Assembly: GCA_958510875.1 (NCBI GenBank)
Contig: OY294067.1
Span: 138,973,726 to 139,037,725 of the forward strand
From: Endomychus coccineus
Lineage: Eukaryota; Arthropoda; Insecta; Coleoptera; Endomychidae
DNA: 64,000 nucleotides
Reading direction: 5' to 3'
The notes under the pieces were generated by a model. It did no database searches. It was not told where the DNA came from and saw only the letters and a program-made list of their open reading frames with translations. Shown one piece after another: positions 61,681 to 64,000 of this stretch. Within the stretch, counting starts at the first letter, position 1. Every line of letters begins with the position of its first letter. The translations under genes were made by a program, and so were the position numbers.

Positions 61681-62010
61681 GGGCAATCAAAAGAAAACTA
61701 ATTTTTCCGTAGTTTTACCGTTAGACCCTAACAGGTTAAATGTCAAATTAAAATGTATCCATTTTCATCTTATTGTAATCGTGTTTATTTTAAATTTAAC
61801 TTATTGACATAATTGTAAAATAGAATCTACAGTCCAATGAATATAATAAGAAGAGGAAAATCTAAATGGTTTTTGTAAAAATGACTGGTTTAATATTAAC
61901 CTAAACTTCTTACCCTGAAGAAGCAATAAATTATTGCGAAATATTGGTATAGAAAAAATTGTTTTCTTTTGATTGCACAAATACAGACCGAAATTCCCAT
62001 TAACAAACCT

Positions 62011-62015
<5 letters not shown>
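61650..62015. mobile_element. inverted-repeat element next to the pogo remnant
   Basis: GAAAGGTTTGTTAACGGGTA-type sequence at 61650 onward matches the inverse of CCATTAACAAACCTTTC at 61998-62014 over about 50 bp, including ATCAAAAGAAAAC. The centre includes CTGAAGAAGCAATAAATTAT then TGCGAAATATTGG, a stem-and-GAAA arrangement like the PLE end motif. Probably a PLE-derived inverted fragment; its right end meets a (TA)n tract. Confidence 0.6.

Positions 62016-62105
<90 letters not shown>
62014..62105. repeat. (TA)n microsatellite
   Basis: TA tract with one interruption near 62062, between the inverted-repeat element and the R4-type LINE fragment. Other long tracts not listed separately: 26155-26193, 49803-49936 and 53753-53772. 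Confidence 0.95.
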
Positions 62106-62108
<3 letters not shown>

Positions 62109-62925
62109 TGCCAAGCAGTCAGCGAGGATGAGGTCCGACAAGCTCTTGTCGATACCAAAAACTTTGCTGCTCCCGGCCCTGACGGCATTAACCTATGGTG
62201 GTGAAATTTCCTTCCACACACCGCCGTCTGGCCAGAGTCTTTGACTCACGACTCAAAGAGGAGCGGCATATTCCAAGCTGGGCTGTCGAGGGGTACACTG
62301 TGCTACTTCCAAAGAGTGGAGACTTGTCTGATCCCAAGAACTACCGGCCGATCACTTATCTCAACACTTGCTACAAGTTATTTACACGTATCTTGTATGC
62401 TAGGTTGTTGAAATCGATCGGTCCGGTAATTAATAAATTAATAACATCAGCGAGCAGCGTGGGGCACAGAAAGGCATGGAGGCTTGCCGGGAGAACCTGG
62501 TGATAGATAGATCTATCACTCAGGACTCCATACTCTACAAGTGCAACCTTTCCATGGCCTGGATTAACTACCCCAAGGCATTTGATTCAACATCACATGA
62601 GCTATTATTATACTTGCTCCAATGCCTTGCGGTACCAACCCCACTAGTGAGATGCATAGAACATCTGTTGCCACTCTGGAAGACACGTTTTGCCATCACA
62701 TCAGGCACACGACGAGTCTTGACAGAGTTGGTAACATTCAAGAGGGGAGTTTTCCAAGGAGACTTCTTGAGTCCCCTCTTGTTCAACATCTCACTGCTGC
62801 CGCTCTCCATTGCTTTAAGACGGACTCGTGGATAGTACTCTGGAAAACCGAACGACCGGTGGCATCAGATCACCCATTTATTTTTCATGGATGATTAGAA
62901 ACTGTATGCCTCTGAGGAGAAAAAC
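62106..62925 (+). pseudogene. R4/Dong-type LINE fragment covering the RT core
   Basis: Matches 51272 to about 52075 of the full copy at very high identity. It starts at a (TA)n tract and ends within the sequence after the YVDD motif (here damaged: FFMDD then a stop). Indels break the frame, for example a lost block at about 62203 (GGTGGTGAAATTTCC) and an 8-base insertion at about 62430 (AATTAATAAATTAATAAC). Motif A reads AWINYPKAFDSTSH with Asp replaced by Asn. A dead copy. Confidence 0.88.
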
Positions 62926-63867
62926 CTTGGATTTTCAGGAACGTCTGATAAATTTGCTCTCATCATAATATGTAATTGAAAATATGAGTTGCGGGTATTA
63001 TGAATTAGTAAAATAATCTGGAATAATTCATTTTCTTACTCTGGCTCTGGAACTTTTTATAATTTAGGTGTGCAGCGTTGAGCGAAGCATTGACTAAAAT
63101 CAATGAGTTTGAGAAATGAGTCTACCCAATCGTCTCATGGTAAATTGTTCTGAAAACGATGTTCGGTCTTACCTTTTCTATCGAAGTGACTTTTCCCAAA
63201 AATTTTCAGATCTTGTTTATTAGTTGGAACTTTTTATAATGGCATTCACTTCTATCTAAGTAGAAAATACAGTCGGGCGACCAGGTTGTGTCCCGTGTCT
63301 ACCATGGAACTTATTATTCAGTGGACCTGCGCATATTACCATCGGCTACAGCTAGTAAGGCATTCTCTAAAGTTTCACTAGTGAAGTTTTTATACTTGCG
63401 AGAGACAATTTTCCATTTAAAGAACCACGGCTTTTTATGTGAAAATTTCAATTTCTTTCAAATGGATTTAATGTGAATTCCTACCTACTTTTTCTTAAAT
63501 AAGTGGAATGTAATCCACGCATCGTACTAACTTATTGGTCTGTGTAAAATACTGTTATCAGACGCTACATGGTTTAGGACCATATTTCTCAAAATGTATA
63601 AAAAAGAAACATGGCCTGTTGGTATTTTCTAGCGGAGTGGCTGATCAAACAAAGAAATCTTGATCAAATTCACCCCGATCGAGAAAATTTTAACCCCAAA
63701 GTTCTTCAAGTAAATGCTAATAGATTTCCTTTCATAGCAATGTTTCTAAAGCATGTAGCATTCAATAACAGCATTGGGTTTTATAAGAACCTTTATAACA
63801 TCTACGTACCTCTATTTTCGAGGTTTAAGGGCCGCTACATAGGGAACAATAGCGAATAAAATAAGAC
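62926..63867. other. 3' flank, no supported gene
   Basis: An 82-codon plus frame at 63611-63859 (MACWYFLAEWLIKQRN) is not recognised and has no further support. Confidence 0.35.
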
Positions 63868-64000
63868 TTGGTTTGACGTTTCGACAGTTTTTTCTATCTT
63901 TATCAAAAATTGTTATGTTAATTAGTGTTTCCATGTAATTCAGAAAAGAATAATTACTATGATTGATGAAATGCGTCTACAGCCGACTTATTTGTTTTAT
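63868..64000 (-). mobile_element. PLE 3' UTR fragment (family 1), cut by window end
   Basis: On the minus strand it carries the family-1 3' UTR: GTCGGCTGTAGACGCATTTC, TTACATGGAAACACTAATTA, then a stem region ending GTCGAAACGTCAAAC at 63870. More diverged than the copies at 10.7 and 22.4 kb. It continues past position 64000. Confidence 0.8.

Noticed and set aside
63611..63859. 82-codon frame MACWYFLAEW...
   Set aside because: No motif or context. It could be a decayed element, but nothing supports a gene.

Overview
AT-rich arthropod (most likely insect) nuclear DNA. It has spliceosomal introns with good GT-AG sites, very long introns, many decayed transposons of typical arthropod families, and long (TA)n tracts. 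The species cannot be named from the sequence.

One host gene runs on the + strand across almost the whole window. Five exons (3895-4169, 26409-26608, 27923-28135, 34030-36515, 56917-58550) join in perfect phase to about 1,600 codons. The protein is the insect member of the Nance-Horan syndrome family (NHS, called GUK-holder/gukh in Drosophila), an actin and cell-junction scaffold. Its 5' exon(s) lie to the left of the window. The gene ends at TGA 58548-58550, the protein ends in ETSF (a class I PDZ ligand), and AATAAA follows at 58775. Exon 4 stays open for another 138 codons past its donor, which suggests a second, shorter C-terminal isoform made by intron retention.

The introns (22.2, 1.3, 5.9 and 20.4 kb) and the 3' flank are filled with mobile elements. 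Two Penelope-like element (PLE) families are present, often as 5'-truncated copies arranged head to head with (TA)n at their outer ends (8.3-8.9 kb, 18.3-20.6 kb, 22.4-25.1 kb, 44.2-45.3 kb, 49.7-50.0 kb). One nearly complete RT/restriction-like-endonuclease LINE of R4/Dong type (50.0-53.75 kb) lies between TA tracts, with two decayed copies (25.3-26.1 and 62.1-62.9 kb). There are also Tc1, mariner-type, piggyBac and pogo transposase remnants, a jockey-like RT remnant, and several non-autonomous inverted-repeat elements, two with clear target-site duplications. A 474-bp tandem unit carrying a well-formed tRNA-like sequence (anticodon AGA) is amplified on both strands around 7.6-10.7 kb.

No bacterial-type operon, CRISPR array or viral gene was seen. 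The least ordinary features are the palindromic PLE pairs capped by TA tracts, the tRNA-like 474-bp array, degenerate hammerhead-like motifs in PLE ends, the GGACGCTC motif clusters, and the retained-intron coding extension of the NHS gene.
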